A stretch of DNA of 64,000 nt from an uncultured SAR116 cluster alpha proteobacterium. Lineage in GTDB: Bacteria > Pseudomonadota > Alphaproteobacteria > Puniceispirillales > Marisalimonadaceae. The DNA is taken from the NCBI GenBank assembly GCA_902517815.1, contig CABYED010000003.1, positions 1 through 64,000 on the forward strand. The letters are read 5' to 3'. Within the stretch, counting starts at the first letter, position 1; each line of letters starts with the position of its first letter. Below the pieces are notes generated by a model that saw only the letters and a program-made list of their open reading frames with translations, was not told the origin of the DNA and made no database searches. A program made the position numbers and the translations under genes. Shown piece by piece: positions 46,592 through 59,530 of the stretch.

Positions 46592-48382
46592 ATGTCTGAA
46601 TATGAAATTGTAGACCATGAACATGATGTTGTAGTTGTAGGTGCTGGAGGTGCTGGATTAAGAGCAACTTTGGGTATGGTATCTGGTGGTTTAAAAACGG
46701 CTTGCATTACCAAAGTTTTTCCAACAAGAAGTCACACTGTCGCAGCTCAAGGTGGTATTGGAGCAGCTCTTAATAATATGGGTGAAAATGATAGCTGGCA
46801 GTTTCATATGTATGATACAGTTAAAGGATCTGATTGGCTTGGTGATCAAGACGCTATCGAATATATGTGTAAAGAAGCCATTCCATCTGTGACCGAGTTA
46901 GAAAATTTTGGAGTTCCTTTTTCCAGAACAGAAGATGGTGAAGTTTATCAAAGACCATTTGGTGGTCATACATTAGATTACGGAAAGAAAATGGCACGAA
47001 GAGCTTGTGCTGCTGCAGACAGAACTGGGCATGCAATTCTTCATACTCTCTATCAACAATGTCTAAAATATCAAGCTGAGTTCTTTGTAGAGTATATAGC
47101 GCTTGATCTGCTTATGGATGATAATGGCAAGTGTGTTGGAGTATTAGCTTTATGTATGGATGATGGTAAAATTCACAGATTTAGAGGACATCAAACAGTC
47201 CTTGCCACCGGTGGTTATGGAAGAGTTTATTTTTCTTGTACTTCTGCTCATACTTGTACAGGTGACGGAAATGCAATGGTTTTGCGAGCAGGCCTACCTC
47301 TTCAAGATATGGAGTTTGTTCAGTTTCACCCAACTGGTGTTTACGGTGCAGGAGTTCTTATAACAGAGGGATCAAGAGGTGAAGGTGGATATCTTACAAA
47401 TTCTGAAGGTGAGAGATTTATGGAAAGATATGCACCTACGGCCAAAGACCTTGCTAGTAGAGATGTAGTATCACGATCTATGACTATTGAAATTAATGAA
47501 GGCAGAGGAGTTGGCCCAAATAAAGATCATATTTTTATGCATTTAGAACATATTGATCCAGCCACCTTACAGATGAGGTTGCCAGGCATAAGTGAAACCG
47601 CAAAAATTTTCTGCGGTGTTGATGTAACTAAGGAACCAATTCCAGTTTTACCTACAGTTCATTACAATATGGGTGGAATCCCAACTAACTATAATGGTGA
47701 AGTAGTAACAAGAAAAGGTAATGACCAAGATGCAGTAGTCTCAGGACTAATGGCTATTGGAGAAGCAGCATGTGTGTCTGTACATGGAGCTAATAGATTG
47801 GGTACTAACTCATTATTAGACATTGTTGTTTTTGGACGTGCTGCGGCACAAAGAGCTCTAAAAACAGTTGAAAAAGGAAGTGCTCATGCGCCCTTACCCA
47901 AAATTGTAACAGATAAAATTTTAGCGAGACTTGATAAAGTAAGATATTCAAATGGCGATGTTTCTGTAGGCGAAGTTAGAAACTTAATGCAAAACGCAAT
48001 GCAAAAACATGCAGCAGTTTTTAGATCAAATACTTCAATGAAGGAAGGTGTCCAAAAAGTTGATACCATCTCAAAAGGTATGGATAACATCGGTATTAAA
48101 GATAGATCAATGATTTTTAATACTGACTTAGTTGAAGCTCTTGAGCTAGAAAACTTAATGCAACAAGCAATTGTTACAATGAAGTCAGCAGATCAAAGAA
48201 AAGAATCGCGTGGTGCACATTCTCACGAAGACTATCCTGAAAGAGATGATAAGAATTGGATGAAACATACAATTATGTGGCTTAATGAGAAAAACAAAAC
48301 TAAGCTAGACTATAGAGACGTCCACCTAAATACATTAACAAACGAAGTGGCATCAATACCTCCAGCCGCAAGAGTTTACTAA
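46592..48382 (+). CDS. sdhA: Succinate dehydrogenase flavoprotein subunit
   Basis: A 596-residue FAD subunit oxidising succinate to fumarate. [16 protein letters not shown] binds [17 protein letters not shown] carries the covalent flavin-histidine (H in RSHTVA), and [18 protein letters not shown] and [13 protein letters not shown] are active-site and FAD-binding segments. The C-terminal helical domain is complete. Length is typical. Confidence 0.98.
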   Translation: MSEYEIVDHEHDVVVVGAGGAGLRATLGMVSGGLKTACITKVFPTRSHTVAAQGGIGAALNNMGENDSWQFHMYDTVKGSDWLGDQDAIEYMCKEAIPSVTELENFGVPFSRTEDGEVYQRPFGGHTLDYGKKMARRACAAADRTGHAILHTLYQQCLKYQAEFFVEYIALDLLMDDNGKCVGVLALCMDDGKIHRFRGHQTVLATGGYGRVYFSCTSAHTCTGDGNAMVLRAGLPLQDMEFVQFHPTGVYGAGVLITEGSRGEGGYLTNSEGERFMERYAPTAKDLASRDVVSRSMTIEINEGRGVGPNKDHIFMHLEHIDPATLQMRLPGISETAKIFCGVDVTKEPIPVLPTVHYNMGGIPTNYNGEVVTRKGNDQDAVVSGLMAIGEAACVSVHGANRLGTNSLLDIVVFGRAAAQRALKTVEKGSAHAPLPKIVTDKILARLDKVRYSNGDVSVGEVRNLMQNAMQKHAAVFRSNTSMKEGVQKVDTISKGMDNIGIKDRSMIFNTDLVEALELENLMQQAIVTMKSADQRKESRGAHSHEDYPERDDKNWMKHTIMWLNEKNKTKLDYRDVHLNTLTNEVASIPPAARVY

Positions 48383-48398
48383 TTAAGAGGAGAATTTT

Positions 48399-49178
48399 GT
48401 GGCTGAATTTGCCCTTCCAAAGCATTCCAAAATTGTTAAAGGTATTGACTATCCAATAAAGAGTGAAGCTGAAAATACAAAAAAAATTAATGTATATAGA
48501 TGGTCACCAGATGATGATCAAAATCCAAGAATAGACAGTTACACTATTGATTTAGATCAATGCGGTCCTATGGTTTTAGATGCCCTAATAAAAATCAAAC
48601 AGGAAATAGACTCAAGTTTAACTTTTAGAAGGTCTTGTAGAGAAGGTATTTGTGGTTCTTGCTCTATGAATATAGATGGCACAAACACACTTGCATGTTT
48701 AAAATCAATTGATGATGTTAAAGGTGACATAAATATATATCCTTTACCACATATGGAAGTTATTAAGGACTTAGTGCCTGACTTATCCAAAGCTTATGAA
48801 CAATTAACATCAATCAAACCATGGCTGCAAAGTAAATCTGACCCCGAAAAGGGGAAATCTAGAAAACAATCACCAAATGAACGTGAAAAAATTGATGGAT
48901 TGTGGGAATGTGTTCTTTGTTTTTCATGTTCAACTTCTTGTCCTTCTTATTGGTGGAATGGGGACAAATATTTAGGCCCCGCTGTATTATTGCAGGCATA
49001 TAGATGGATAGCTGATAGTAGAGATGAAAACACTGAAAAAAGACTTGAAGATCTCGAAGATTCTTTTAAGCTTTATCGTTGTCATACTATTATGAATTGT
49101 ACTAAAACTTGTCCTAAGGGTTTGAATCCAGCAAAAGCGATAGGCGAAATTAAGAAACTTCAACTTGAAAGAAAGTAA
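48399..49178 (+). CDS. sdhB: Succinate dehydrogenase iron-sulfur subunit
   Basis: A 259-residue electron-transfer subunit with three clusters. The 2Fe-2S cysteines are in [20 protein letters not shown], completed by the following C; the 4Fe-4S and 3Fe-4S sites are in [16 protein letters not shown] and [17 protein letters not shown]. The start is GTG 48399 with AGGAG upstream. It completes the operon and precedes zapE by 29 bases. Confidence 0.98.
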   Translation: MAEFALPKHSKIVKGIDYPIKSEAENTKKINVYRWSPDDDQNPRIDSYTIDLDQCGPMVLDALIKIKQEIDSSLTFRRSCREGICGSCSMNIDGTNTLACLKSIDDVKGDINIYPLPHMEVIKDLVPDLSKAYEQLTSIKPWLQSKSDPEKGKSRKQSPNEREKIDGLWECVLCFSCSTSCPSYWWNGDKYLGPAVLLQAYRWIADSRDENTEKRLEDLEDSFKLYRCHTIMNCTKTCPKGLNPAKAIGEIKKLQLERK

Positions 49179-49207
49179 GTTTTAAGGCTTTTTTTACGGC
49201 TAATATT

Positions 49208-50278
49208 TTGAAAATAAATGAAGAAAAGTCACTAAGTCTAATTGCTTCAAAAAAATCAATAATATTTGATGCTGGTCAGGTATTAGTAGCGAAATTTTTT
49301 GATAATTTACTAATTAAATTTGGTAAATTTCAATCTGAAAATTTTGTTTCCAAAATTTTTACAAAAAATAATACCAAAAAGATTAAAGGACTTTATCTCT
49401 ACGGTGGTGTTGGTAGAGGTAAATCAATGATGATGGATTTATTTTTTCACCAAGTTCAAATAAAAGAAAAAAGACGCTTACACTTTCATGATTTCATGAA
49501 GGAAGTTCATCAAAGGATTCTTGAAAAAAGAAAAATTGAAAAAAATAAAGATACAGTTCTATTAGTAGGTCAAGATTTAGCCAAGAAGGCAAAATTACTT
49601 TGTTTTGATGAAATGGAGGTAAAAGATATAGCAGATGCGATGATTTTATCACGTTTATTTGAAGTCATGTTTGCACATGGTACAATATTAGTTACGACAT
49701 CAAACCAACCACCGGATGGTCTATATAAAGATGGATTGCATAGAGATAGAATTCTGCCATTTATAGAAAATTTAAAACTAAAAACTGACGTTGTTGAAAT
49801 TCCAGAAGGTGAAGATTGGAGAAAAAGATCTCTTAGTGGGAAAAAGTATTGGTTAAATCCAGTTAATAAAAAAAATAGGGAAAAAATTAACGATATATTT
49901 AAAACCTTATCTATAGGTTTTGAAATAATATCTGAGAATGTTGAGGTGTCTGGAAGAAAAATAAATATTCCAGAAGTTGCTGCGGGTGTTGCGAAAATCA
50001 GTTTTGATGATTTATGTAATAAACCATTGGCTGCTGCCGATTATATTGAAATAGCACTAAGATATAAAGGTATTATTATAGATGACATACCAAACTTGAA
50101 TGATAACCTTCGAAATGAGACTAGAAGATTTATATGGTTGGTTGATGCTCTTTATGATAAAAATTGTTTTCTCATTGCCAACGCAAACGCTGATTTTTCT
50201 GATATATACACGGGCGAACATTGGAAGTTTGAATTTCAAAGAACGATTTCAAGAATAACAGAAATGTCACAACTTTAA
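49208..50278 (+). CDS. zapE: AFG1-type ATPase / cell division protein ZapE
   Basis: A 356-residue P-loop ATPase. Walker A is YGGVGRGKSMMMDLFF, Walker B LLCFDEMEVKDIADAMIL, and the sensor segment TTSNQPPDGLYKDGLHRDRI is distinctive. The family contacts the Z-ring in E. coli and acts on mitochondrial inner-membrane proteins in eukaryotes. TTG 49208 is taken as start, leaving a 29-base gap after sdhB; no better ATG precedes the conserved part. Position between sdhB and mdh is typical for alphaproteobacteria. Confidence 0.93.
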   Translation: MKINEEKSLSLIASKKSIIFDAGQVLVAKFFDNLLIKFGKFQSENFVSKIFTKNNTKKIKGLYLYGGVGRGKSMMMDLFFHQVQIKEKRRLHFHDFMKEVHQRILEKRKIEKNKDTVLLVGQDLAKKAKLLCFDEMEVKDIADAMILSRLFEVMFAHGTILVTTSNQPPDGLYKDGLHRDRILPFIENLKLKTDVVEIPEGEDWRKRSLSGKKYWLNPVNKKNREKINDIFKTLSIGFEIISENVEVSGRKINIPEVAAGVAKISFDDLCNKPLAAADYIEIALRYKGIIIDDIPNLNDNLRNETRRFIWLVDALYDKNCFLIANANADFSDIYTGEHWKFEFQRTISRITEMSQL

Positions 50279-50314
50279 ACGTTAATAACTTTGATTCTGA
50301 CCTTGATGCACTCT

Positions 50315-50338
50315 AAAAAAAAGTCTAAAAGATTAGAC
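50315..50338 (-). terminator. Weak minus-strand hairpin with T-run, no gene assigned
   Basis: GTCTAA (50323-50328) and TTAGAC (50333-50338) form a six-base stem with loop AAGA. On the minus strand the stem is followed by eight T (50315-50322). No minus-strand gene lies to the right, so if functional it would end an unannotated antisense transcript; it may be chance in AT-rich DNA. Confidence 0.3.
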
Positions 50339-50391
50339 AAAAATAACAATTTAAATTTAAATTAACAAATTTACTAAATTAAAAACATTAA

Positions 50392-51357
<966 letters not shown>

Positions 51358-51381
51358 GCTCAGAATAGAAAGGTTAAAGTT

Positions 51382-52548
51382 TTGAATATTCATGAACATC
51401 AGGCTAAAGAGTTATTAAGACAATATAATATACCTACGCCCTCTGGATATGTTGCATTCACAACTGAAGAAGCCATAAAAGTATCAAAAAAATTACCAGG
51501 GCCAATTTTTGTTGTTAAAGCTCAAATTCATGCAGGTGGAAGAGGTAAAGCTGGTGGAGTAAAAGTTGTAAAAAATTTAGACGAAGTGAAAAGTTCAGCT
51601 CAGACAATATTAGGAAAAAACTTAATCACGCATCAAACAGGTCCAGAAGGAAAATTAGTTCAAAGGCTCTACATTGAAGATGGATGTGATATAAGTGCAG
51701 AATATTACTTTTCTATGGTTATAGACCGAGTTACTAGTAGAGTTTCAGTAATAGCATCTACTGAAGGAGGCATGGACATTGAACAAGTAGCAAAAGAAAC
51801 TCCTAAGAAAATTTTATCTTTCAATATAGACCCAACAATTGGCTTTCAACCTTTTCATTCAAGATTAATAGCAAATGAACTTAAATTAAAAGGTTCTAGT
51901 TTTAAGCAAGCTAGTAAATTTTTTAATCAATTATATAAACTCTTTACTGAAAAAGATGCTAGTTTGTTAGAAATTAACCCACTTGTATTAACCTCTGAAA
52001 ATAATCTAGTTGCTTTAGATGCAAAAATGTCTTTTGATAATAACGCCTTATTTAAACACCCAGACATAATATCCTTAAGAGACGAAACTGAAGAAGATCC
52101 TGCTGAAATTTTAGCAAGCAAATTTGATTTGGCCTATATAAAACTTGATGGAACAATAGGCTGTTTGGTAAATGGCGCAGGTCTTGCCATGGCTACAATG
52201 GATATCATTAAACTGAAAGGAGCGTCTCCAGCAAACTTTTTAGACGTTGGAGGAAGCGCTACTAAAGAAAAAGTTACGGAAGCTTTTAAAATTATTTTAT
52301 CGGATGAGGCTGTGGAAGGTATTTTGGTTAATATTTTTGGAGGTATAATGCGTTGTGACATTATTGCTAGTGGCGTGGTTGCTGCTGCTAAAAAACTCTC
52401 ATTATCTAAACCTTTGGTTGTAAGACTGGCTGGTACTAATGTAGAAGAAGGAAAACAAATTCTTAGAGATTCTGGATTGAAAATTATACCTGCGGATGAC
52501 TTAGATGAAGCGGCAATGAAAATTGTTAGTGCTGTTAAAGGAGATTAG
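51382..52548 (+). CDS. sucC: Succinate-CoA ligase (ADP-forming), beta subunit
   Basis: A 388-residue ATP-grasp subunit. It begins at TTG 51382 ([20 protein letters not shown]). [16 protein letters not shown] binds nucleotide, [10 protein letters not shown] and the C-terminal [16 protein letters not shown] contact metal and CoA-linked succinyl phosphate. It pairs with sucD four bases downstream, giving substrate-level phosphorylation in the TCA cycle. Length matches E. coli SucC exactly. Confidence 0.97.
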   Translation: MNIHEHQAKELLRQYNIPTPSGYVAFTTEEAIKVSKKLPGPIFVVKAQIHAGGRGKAGGVKVVKNLDEVKSSAQTILGKNLITHQTGPEGKLVQRLYIEDGCDISAEYYFSMVIDRVTSRVSVIASTEGGMDIEQVAKETPKKILSFNIDPTIGFQPFHSRLIANELKLKGSSFKQASKFFNQLYKLFTEKDASLLEINPLVLTSENNLVALDAKMSFDNNALFKHPDIISLRDETEEDPAEILASKFDLAYIKLDGTIGCLVNGAGLAMATMDIIKLKGASPANFLDVGGSATKEKVTEAFKIILSDEAVEGILVNIFGGIMRCDIIASGVVAAAKKLSLSKPLVVRLAGTNVEEGKQILRDSGLKIIPADDLDEAAMKIVSAVKGD

Positions 52549-52552
52549 CTAG

Positions 52553-53434
52553 ATGTCTGTATTGATAAACAAAGATACAAAAGTTATTTGCCAGGGGTTT
52601 ACAGGTGGCCAAGGAACTTTTCACTCAGAACAAGCAATTGCATACGGCACTAAAATGGTTGGAGGAGTTACTCCAGGTAAGGGTGGCACTAAACATTTAA
52701 ATCTTCCTGTTTTTAATACTGTCCAAGAATGTGTTGACGAAGTAAATCCTGATGCAACCGTTATATATGTCCCTCCTCCTTTTGCGGCTGATTCAATATT
52801 AGAAGCGATAGCATCGAAAGTACCTTTAATAATTTGTATCACTGAAGGTATACCAGTCCAAGATATGATCAAGGTTAAGCAGTTTTTAAATCAGTCAAAC
52901 TCTAGACTTATAGGCCCTAACTGCCCAGGTGTAATCACCCCTGACCAATGTAAAATTGGAATTATGCCAGGTCATATTCATGCTTCCGGTAAAATAGGAA
53001 TTGTTTCTAGGTCTGGTACGTTAACTTACGAAGCCGTTGCACAAACCACAGCTGCTGGTTTAGGTCAATCAACGTGTATTGGCATTGGTGGCGACCCAAT
53101 TAATGGAACCAATTTTATAGATTGCTTAGATATGTTTTTAAAAGATGACCAGACAGAAGCAATATTAATGATTGGTGAAATTGGTGGAAATGCAGAAGAA
53201 GAAGCAGCAAATTTTTACAAAAATCATAAAATTAATAAACCAATTGCGGGTTTCATTGCTGGGAAAACCGCTCCTCCAGGAAGAACAATGGGTCATGCCG
53301 GAGCAATAGTTAGCGGTGGAAGTGGAGGCGCAGATGCCAAGGTTAAAGTCATGAGTGACTGTGGTTTTATAATGTCAGAATCTCCATCGGGTTTGGGTGA
53401 ATCTGTTTTAAAAGCAATAGAAGAATGGAAATAA
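52553..53434 (+). CDS. sucD: Succinate-CoA ligase (ADP-forming), alpha subunit
   Basis: A 293-residue CoA-binding subunit. [15 protein letters not shown] binds CoA, and the phosphorylated active-site histidine is H248 in [19 protein letters not shown] and the Pro-rich VPPPFAAD are characteristic. ATG 52553 follows the sucC stop closely. It is separated from sucA by 70 bases, which could hold a weak internal promoter, though none is evident. Confidence 0.97.
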   Translation: MSVLINKDTKVICQGFTGGQGTFHSEQAIAYGTKMVGGVTPGKGGTKHLNLPVFNTVQECVDEVNPDATVIYVPPPFAADSILEAIASKVPLIICITEGIPVQDMIKVKQFLNQSNSRLIGPNCPGVITPDQCKIGIMPGHIHASGKIGIVSRSGTLTYEAVAQTTAAGLGQSTCIGIGGDPINGTNFIDCLDMFLKDDQTEAILMIGEIGGNAEEEAANFYKNHKINKPIAGFIAGKTAPPGRTMGHAGAIVSGGSGGADAKVKVMSDCGFIMSESPSGLGESVLKAIEEWK

Positions 53435-53504
53435 CTTGATTTAATCGTTAAGTTTTTGTTTATTGTAATTTAGGCACATTACTTTTTAAAAGGACTATTA
53501 AACC

Positions 53505-56387
53505 ATGAACGACCAAAGCTTTCTTTCTGGTGCCAATGCTACCTTCATAAATGATTTGTATAAAGAATGGAAAGCAAACCCAAATTCAGTTCCAAAAGAA
53601 TGGGATTTATGGTTTAAAACGAACGCAGACGACAAATTACTAGATGAGGGGCCTAGCTGGGCTAAAAAGAATAGTAAAGTTATTGGAGCTATAGATACTG
53701 TTGAGAGTGTAAAAGCTGTTGCTCGAGGAATAGCAGGTAAAGGTAATTTATCTGCAACAGATTTGAGAGCGGCAACCACTGACTCTATCAGAGCTATTAT
53801 GCTTATTAGAGCATATAGAATAAACGGACATCTTTTAGCTAAATTAGACCCACTTAATTTACAAGAACAGAACATTCATCCTGAACTAGATCCTAAATCT
53901 TATGGTTTTACAAATGATGACTGGGACAGACCTATATTTATAGACAATGTACTAGGTATGGAATCGGCTACCCTCAGACAAATTATGGAAATAGTCAAAG
54001 AAACCTATTGTGGTTCAATAGGAATTGAATTTATGCATGTTCAGGATCCAGCTCAGAAAGGATGGATACAAGAAAGAATTGAGTCTATTCGTAATGCTAC
54101 AGAATTTACCAATAGAGGTAAAAAAGCTATATACGAACGTTTAGTTGGAGCAGAGACTTTTGAACAATTTCTTCATAAAAAATACGCAGGAACTAAAAGA
54201 TTTGGACTAGATGGATCAGAGTCAGTAGTACCTGCTATAGAGCAAATATTGAAAAGGGGCAGCCAGTTAGGTATGAAAGAAGTTGTCATAGCAATGGCTC
54301 ACAGAGGAAGACTAAACCTGTTGTACAATATTTTAAACAAACCTTTTCGAGCAATTATTTCTGAATTTTTAGGTAACCAAGCAAATCCAGAAGATGCTGG
54401 AGGTTCTGGAGATGTTAAATACCACATGGGAGCTTCAGCTGACAGAGAGTTTGATGGAAAAACAGTTCACTTATCTTTGCAAGCCAATCCTTCACATCTA
54501 GAGGTTGTTGCACCAGTTGTAATAGGTAGAGTAAGAGCAAAACAAAACCAACACAATGATACAAATGATAGATTGTCAGTATTAGGAATAGTTCTACACG
54601 GTGATGCTGCTTTTGCAGGCCAGGGAATAGTCGCTGAAACTTTTGATTTTTCAGGTCTTAGAGGTTATAGGACCGGTGGAACAATACATATAGTAGTTAA
54701 TAACCAAATTGGCTTTACTACTAGTCCAAATTATTCACGCTCTAGTCCTTATTGTACTGATGTTGCTAAAATGGTTATGGCTCCTATAATGCATATAAAT
54801 GGAGATGATCCAGAAGCAGTGGTTCATGCCTCCAGAATTGCAACTGAATTCAGGCAAAAATTTGCATGTGACGTTGTGCTAGATATCATAAGTTATAGAC
54901 GTTATGGTCACAATGAAGGTGATGAACCGGCATTTACTCAACCAATAATGTATAAAACAATAGGTTCTCATGATAGTATTAGCAAAATTTATGCTCAAAA
55001 ACTTATTAATCAAGGAATAATAACTCAAAAGGAAGCTAAAGACGAAGTTGAAAATCACAATAAGTTTTTAGAAAAAGAATTTATAGCTGGCTCAAGTTAC
55101 AAACCAAATAAAGCTGATTGGTTAGAAGGACAATGGTCAAATTTAAGGTCTGCTCATGGTGATGCAAGAAGAGGAGAAACTTCTGTTTCAACAAAAATGC
55201 TAAAAGAAGTTGGTAAGGCAATTACGACCATTCCTGAAGGTTTTCAAATCAATAAAAAATTATCAAGAGTTGTTGATGCTCGAAGAAAAGCCATCGAAAG
55301 TGGAGAAGGAATTGACTGGTCTACTGCAGAACACCTTGCGTTTGGCTCATTGCTTTTAGAGGGTCATCCAGTAAGATTGTCTGGTCAGGACAGTGGTAGA
55401 GGAACTTTTTCTCAAAGACATTCTGTTTTCATAGATCAAACTTCTGAAAATAGATACATTCCCTTAAATAATATTAAAGATAAACAAGAAACATTTGAAG
55501 TAATTGATTCACCATTGTCAGAAGCTTCCGTACTTGGGTTTGAATACGGTTATTCTTTGACTGAACCGACAGCCCTAGTTATGTGGGAGGCACAATTTGG
55601 AGACTTTGCCAACGGTGCTCAAGTCATAGTTGATCAATTTATTTCAAGCGGTGAGGCAAAATGGTTAAGAATGTCAGGCTTGGTTATGCTTTTGCCACAT
55701 GGTTACGAAGGTCAAGGACCAGAGCATTCATCAGCCAGATTAGAAAGATATTTACAGCTATGTGGTGAAGATAATATGCAGGTGTTGAATTGCAGCACAC
55801 CTGCAAACTATTTTCATGCGCTGCGAAGGCAACTTAAACGAGATTTTCGAAAACCTCTGATAATTATGACTCCTAAGAGTTTACTTAGACATAAAATGTG
55901 CGTATCTAGTCTGTCAGATATTGCAGAACAAACTGCTTTTAGAAGAGTCATTAGAGATCCAAATGTAAATCTTAAGGATAGTGAAATAAAAAGAGTAGTA
56001 ATTTGTTCAGGTAAAGTATTTTATAATTTATTAGAAGAACGAGAAAAAAGAAAAATTAATAATGTTCGAATACTTAGACTTGAACAAATATACCCTTTTC
56101 CTTCGAAAACATTAAAAGAAATGTTATCAAAAACCCCAAATGCTGAAGTCGTTTGGTGTCAGGAAGAGCCAAAGAACATGGGTGCATGGTTTTTTGTTGA
56201 TAGAAGAATAGAGCAAGTGTTACTTGATATTAAAGCTAAGTTAACAAGACCAACTTATGTAGGTAGATTAGAAGCCGCTTCTCCAGCAACGGGCTCCTTT
56301 TCCAGACACAACAAAGAGCAAAATGATTTAGTAAATGATGCTCTAGAATTGACCACAAAGAAAGCTAGCAGACATGCAGCAGAGTAG
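53505..56387 (+). CDS. sucA: 2-oxoglutarate dehydrogenase E1 component
   Basis: A 960-residue thiamine diphosphate enzyme decarboxylating 2-oxoglutarate. The N-terminal segment [20 protein letters not shown] is the E2-contacting arm typical of E1o. [28 protein letters not shown] and [20 protein letters not shown] (TPP binding) are clear, and the C-terminal [13 protein letters not shown] is standard. It is followed after eight bases by the rearranged E2 gene. Confidence 0.97.
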   Translation: MNDQSFLSGANATFINDLYKEWKANPNSVPKEWDLWFKTNADDKLLDEGPSWAKKNSKVIGAIDTVESVKAVARGIAGKGNLSATDLRAATTDSIRAIMLIRAYRINGHLLAKLDPLNLQEQNIHPELDPKSYGFTNDDWDRPIFIDNVLGMESATLRQIMEIVKETYCGSIGIEFMHVQDPAQKGWIQERIESIRNATEFTNRGKKAIYERLVGAETFEQFLHKKYAGTKRFGLDGSESVVPAIEQILKRGSQLGMKEVVIAMAHRGRLNLLYNILNKPFRAIISEFLGNQANPEDAGGSGDVKYHMGASADREFDGKTVHLSLQANPSHLEVVAPVVIGRVRAKQNQHNDTNDRLSVLGIVLHGDAAFAGQGIVAETFDFSGLRGYRTGGTIHIVVNNQIGFTTSPNYSRSSPYCTDVAKMVMAPIMHINGDDPEAVVHASRIATEFRQKFACDVVLDIISYRRYGHNEGDEPAFTQPIMYKTIGSHDSISKIYAQKLINQGIITQKEAKDEVENHNKFLEKEFIAGSSYKPNKADWLEGQWSNLRSAHGDARRGETSVSTKMLKEVGKAITTIPEGFQINKKLSRVVDARRKAIESGEGIDWSTAEHLAFGSLLLEGHPVRLSGQDSGRGTFSQRHSVFIDQTSENRYIPLNNIKDKQETFEVIDSPLSEASVLGFEYGYSLTEPTALVMWEAQFGDFANGAQVIVDQFISSGEAKWLRMSGLVMLLPHGYEGQGPEHSSARLERYLQLCGEDNMQVLNCSTPANYFHALRRQLKRDFRKPLIIMTPKSLLRHKMCVSSLSDIAEQTAFRRVIRDPNVNLKDSEIKRVVICSGKVFYNLLEEREKRKINNVRILRLEQIYPFPSKTLKEMLSKTPNAEVVWCQEEPKNMGAWFFVDRRIEQVLLDIKAKLTRPTYVGRLEAASPATGSFSRHNKEQNDLVNDALELTTKKASRHAAE

Positions 56388-56395
56388 ATGATTTA

Positions 56396-57685
56396 ATGAA
56401 TAATAAAAATAAAATTATTCAAAAGCTTGCAATGCCATCTGCCGCAAAGCTTATAGAAGAAAAAAAAATAGATATAAATACTGTGGTTGGTACAGGTGTT
56501 GACGGAAGAGTAACAAAAGGGGATGTTCTTCTTCACTTAAACTTAATTAAAAATAATAAATTAGAAGAAGACACTTCTAAATCCCAGAAAAATATTCTTA
56601 AAGGAAAGGAAAATGGTATGGATGTCTTAGTACCAGTTTTAGGAGAATCTGTTGTAGAGGCAACTGTTTCCAAATGGATAAAGAAAAAAGGCGACTATGT
56701 TGAAGTTGACGATCCAATTGTAGAATTAGAAACAGATAAGGTAACCCTAGAAGTTCCTGCTTCTATTTCAGGAATATTAGAAAACACCCTTGTTTCTGAA
56801 GGAGACACAGTAGAAGTTGGAGCTATATTAGGGACAATAATTGCTGGAGAAAAACAAGACAAAAAGGAAGAAGTTTCTAAAGAAGTAGAAGTTAAAGATG
56901 TAGAAAAAGAAAAATCAATCACAAATAAACTTGAAGTTAAATCTAATAACCAAGTAACTGAAAACAGTCGAAATGAAGATAATATTAATCTTGAAGAGAG
57001 AATTCCGATGTCTCGTCTTCGTCAAGCTATAGCAAGGAGATTAAAAGAAGCTCAGAATACTGCGGCAATGCTAACAACATACAATGAAGTTGACATGTCA
57101 GCACTAATGGAGATGCGTAAGAATTATCAAGAAAGTTTTGAAAAGAAGAATGGTGTAAGACTTGGTTATATGAGCTTTTTTGTAAAAGCATCGATCGACG
57201 CATTAAATCAATTTCCAGCTGTGAATGCTGAAATAGATGGCAATGATATTATTTATAAGAATTATTATAATATAGGTGTCGCGGTTGGAACGTCCCAGGG
57301 TTTAGTTGTTCCTGTTCTAAAAAATGCAGATAAAATGTCTTTTGGTGAAACTGAAGCAACAATTGCTGAATTTGGTAAAAGAGCAAAAGAAGGTAATTTA
57401 GCAATGTCTGACATGGCAGGTGGAACTTTCACTATCTCAAATGGTGGTGTCTATGGATCATTAATGTCTTCACCAATTTTAAATCCACCTCAATCTGGGA
57501 TTTTAGGAATGCACAAAATTCAAAAAAGACCAGTTGCAATAGCTGATAATATTGAGATTAGACCAATGATGTATCTCGCGCTTTCATATGATCATAGAAT
57601 AATTGATGGTCGTGAAGCAGTCTCTTTTTTAGTTAGGATCAAAGAAATAATAGAAGATCCTAGACGCCTTGTAGTAGGCGCATAG
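56396..57685 (+). CDS. sucB: 2-oxoglutarate dehydrogenase E2 (dihydrolipoyl succinyltransferase), permuted domains
   Basis: A 429-residue acyltransferase core of the complex. The order of domains is unusual. A peripheral subunit-binding domain is first (about 10-48: [20 protein letters not shown], then [15 protein letters not shown]), then a lipoyl domain (75-150; lipoyl lysine K115 in ETDKVTLEV), a charged linker (151-200) with no second binding domain, and a complete catalytic domain (202-429; H400 and D404 in [11 protein letters not shown]). The usual order is lipoyl, binding, catalytic. Met75 (codon at 56618) sits at the normal E2 N-terminus, suggesting fusion upstream of it. The frame is uninterrupted. 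Confidence 0.95.
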   Translation: MNNKNKIIQKLAMPSAAKLIEEKKIDINTVVGTGVDGRVTKGDVLLHLNLIKNNKLEEDTSKSQKNILKGKENGMDVLVPVLGESVVEATVSKWIKKKGDYVEVDDPIVELETDKVTLEVPASISGILENTLVSEGDTVEVGAILGTIIAGEKQDKKEEVSKEVEVKDVEKEKSITNKLEVKSNNQVTENSRNEDNINLEERIPMSRLRQAIARRLKEAQNTAAMLTTYNEVDMSALMEMRKNYQESFEKKNGVRLGYMSFFVKASIDALNQFPAVNAEIDGNDIIYKNYYNIGVAVGTSQGLVVPVLKNADKMSFGETEATIAEFGKRAKEGNLAMSDMAGGTFTISNGGVYGSLMSSPILNPPQSGILGMHKIQKRPVAIADNIEIRPMMYLALSYDHRIIDGREAVSFLVRIKEIIEDPRRLVVGA

Positions 57686-57706
57686 TTTTTAAGTTGAGGG
57701 TGTTAA

Positions 57707-59119
57707 ATGTCTGATAAAAAATTTGATCTTGTTGTAATTGGAGCAGGCCCTGGAGGTTATGTTTCTGCTATTGTCGCTGCTCAAAAAGGCATGAGAGTTG
57801 CCTGTATAGAAAAACGAAAAACTCTAGGTGGAACATGTTTGAATGTTGGATGTATTCCATCTAAAGCATTATTACATGCTTCTGAACAATATGAAAATTC
57901 AATCAAATCCAATGGTAATGATGAATGGGGTATTAGATACAAGGAAGTAAGCCTTGATTTAACAAAATTACTTAAAAAGAAATTGGGTATTGTGGACGAG
58001 CTAACAAAAGGAATAGATTTCCTGTTTAAAAAAAATAAAGTTAATAAATATATTGGGTCTGCAAAAATTTTATCTCCTAACGCAATTGAAATTATGAATA
58101 GTGAAAAAACTGAAATAATTAATGCAGATAAAATTATTATTGCTACAGGATCTGTATCTACAAATCTTCCAAATATAAATGTAGATGAGAAAAAAATTGT
58201 AACATCTACAGGTGCTCTAGAATTGGATAAGGTTCCCCAAAAGATGATAGTCATTGGTGCTGGAATAATTGGACTTGAAATGGGTACTGTCTGGAGAAGA
58301 CTTGGTGCGGAAGTAGAAGTAGTAGAATATCTTCCTAGAATTTTACCAGGAATAGATGATGAAATAGCCAACAATTTTATGAAAATACTTCAAAAACAGG
58401 GTGTTAAATTTAAATTAGCTCACTCGGTTGAAAAAGCAGAAATCAGTAATGATAAAGTATTGCTCTCCGTTAAAGATATTAATAACAACACCCATAATGA
58501 ATTAGATGCAGACGTTGCGCTGGTATCCGTTGGAAGAAAACCAAATACTAATGGATTGGGTTTAGAAAAATTAAATTTGAAAATAGACAAGCATGGATTT
58601 ATAGAAACAAATGAAAATTTTCAAACTTCATTATCAAACATTTATGCAATTGGTGATGTAATTAAGGGACCAATGTTAGCTCACAAAGCAGAAGAAGACG
58701 GTGTGGCGGCTGTAGAGATAATGAATGGGGAAGCTGGCCACGTTGATTACAATCTTGTGCCAGGTATCATATATACTTCACCTGAAGTGGCTGTTATTGG
58801 CAAGACAGAAGAAGAATTGAAAGCAGAGGGTATTTCTTATAATAAAGGAACATTTCCTCTAATGGCTAATAGTAGAGCTAAAGCTATTAGACATACTGAT
58901 GGCATGGTAAAGATCTTATCAGATAAATCTACAGATAAGATTCTAGGGGCACACATGATTGGTCACGAGGCAGGAACTGTAATACACGAGTTATCTATTG
59001 CAATGGGATTTGGTGCGTCGTCTGAGGATGTAGCTAGAATTTGTCACGGACATCCAACGGTAAATGAGGCAGTCAAAGAAGCGGCTTTAGCAACCTACTC
59101 CAAAGCGATACATTTTTAA
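57707..59119 (+). CDS. lpd: Dihydrolipoyl dehydrogenase (E3)
   Basis: A 470-residue flavoprotein reoxidising dihydrolipoyl groups. FAD motif VIGAGPGGYVSAI, redox-active cysteines C44 and C49 in GGTCLNVGCIPSKALL, NAD motif VIGAGIIGLEMGTVWRRLG and the C-terminal catalytic CHGHPTVNEAVKEAAL are all present. It completes the complex encoded just upstream and probably serves other lipoyl enzymes. Its stop overlaps the SMR gene stop by four bases. Confidence 0.97.
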   Translation: MSDKKFDLVVIGAGPGGYVSAIVAAQKGMRVACIEKRKTLGGTCLNVGCIPSKALLHASEQYENSIKSNGNDEWGIRYKEVSLDLTKLLKKKLGIVDELTKGIDFLFKKNKVNKYIGSAKILSPNAIEIMNSEKTEIINADKIIIATGSVSTNLPNINVDEKKIVTSTGALELDKVPQKMIVIGAGIIGLEMGTVWRRLGAEVEVVEYLPRILPGIDDEIANNFMKILQKQGVKFKLAHSVEKAEISNDKVLLSVKDINNNTHNELDADVALVSVGRKPNTNGLGLEKLNLKIDKHGFIETNENFQTSLSNIYAIGDVIKGPMLAHKAEEDGVAAVEIMNGEAGHVDYNLVPGIIYTSPEVAVIGKTEEELKAEGISYNKGTFPLMANSRAKAIRHTDGMVKILSDKSTDKILGAHMIGHEAGTVIHELSIAMGFGASSEDVARICHGHPTVNEAVKEAALATYSKAIHF

Positions 59120-59445
59120 TTTGCACCCATTTTACTATAAAAAACCAATAATATTACTCCAAGAATAATAAGGCCTAGACCTAAAATAGCCAATAAATCT
59201 GGTATTTCTTTATATTTTAATGCGCCTAAAATTGTTATTGCAGAAATTCCAATGGCAGCCCAAATTGAATATGCTATAGCAATAGGAATGGTTTTCATAG
59301 CAAGCATCATAAAATAAAAAGCTGTTGCAAAACCTAATACAACGTAGGTGGTAGGTAATAACTCCGTGAAATTATTTGTACTCTTAAGATTAATGGTGCC
59401 AATTACCTCACCAATAATTGCGATTAAAAGATAAATATATCCCAT
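59116..59445 (-). CDS. Small multidrug resistance (SMR) family transporter
   Basis: A 109-residue protein with four transmembrane helices. The membrane-embedded glutamate is E13 (IAIIGEVIGT), matching the proton/substrate-coupling Glu of EmrE. AYSIWAAIGISAITILG in helix 3 is the family signature. Members export quaternary cations or guanidinium; the subtype cannot be settled. It is convergent with lpd, sharing a four-base overlap, and divergent from the aldolase-family gene. Confidence 0.92.
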   Translation of the reverse strand: MGYIYLLIAIIGEVIGTINLKSTNNFTELLPTTYVVLGFATAFYFMMLAMKTIPIAIAYSIWAAIGISAITILGALKYKEIPDLLAILGLGLIILGVILLVFYSKMGAN

Positions 59446-59530
59446 ATATATTCCTTCACTTTGTTTTGTTTATACTATTTGACTTTTTTAAATACAATAT
59501 GAGAGAATTAAAATTTTATGGTGTAATAAA

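Noticed and set aside
57781-58374. 197-codon minus-strand frame opposite lpd
   Set aside because: It is antisense to the FAD/NAD domains of an intact lpd and resembles nothing.
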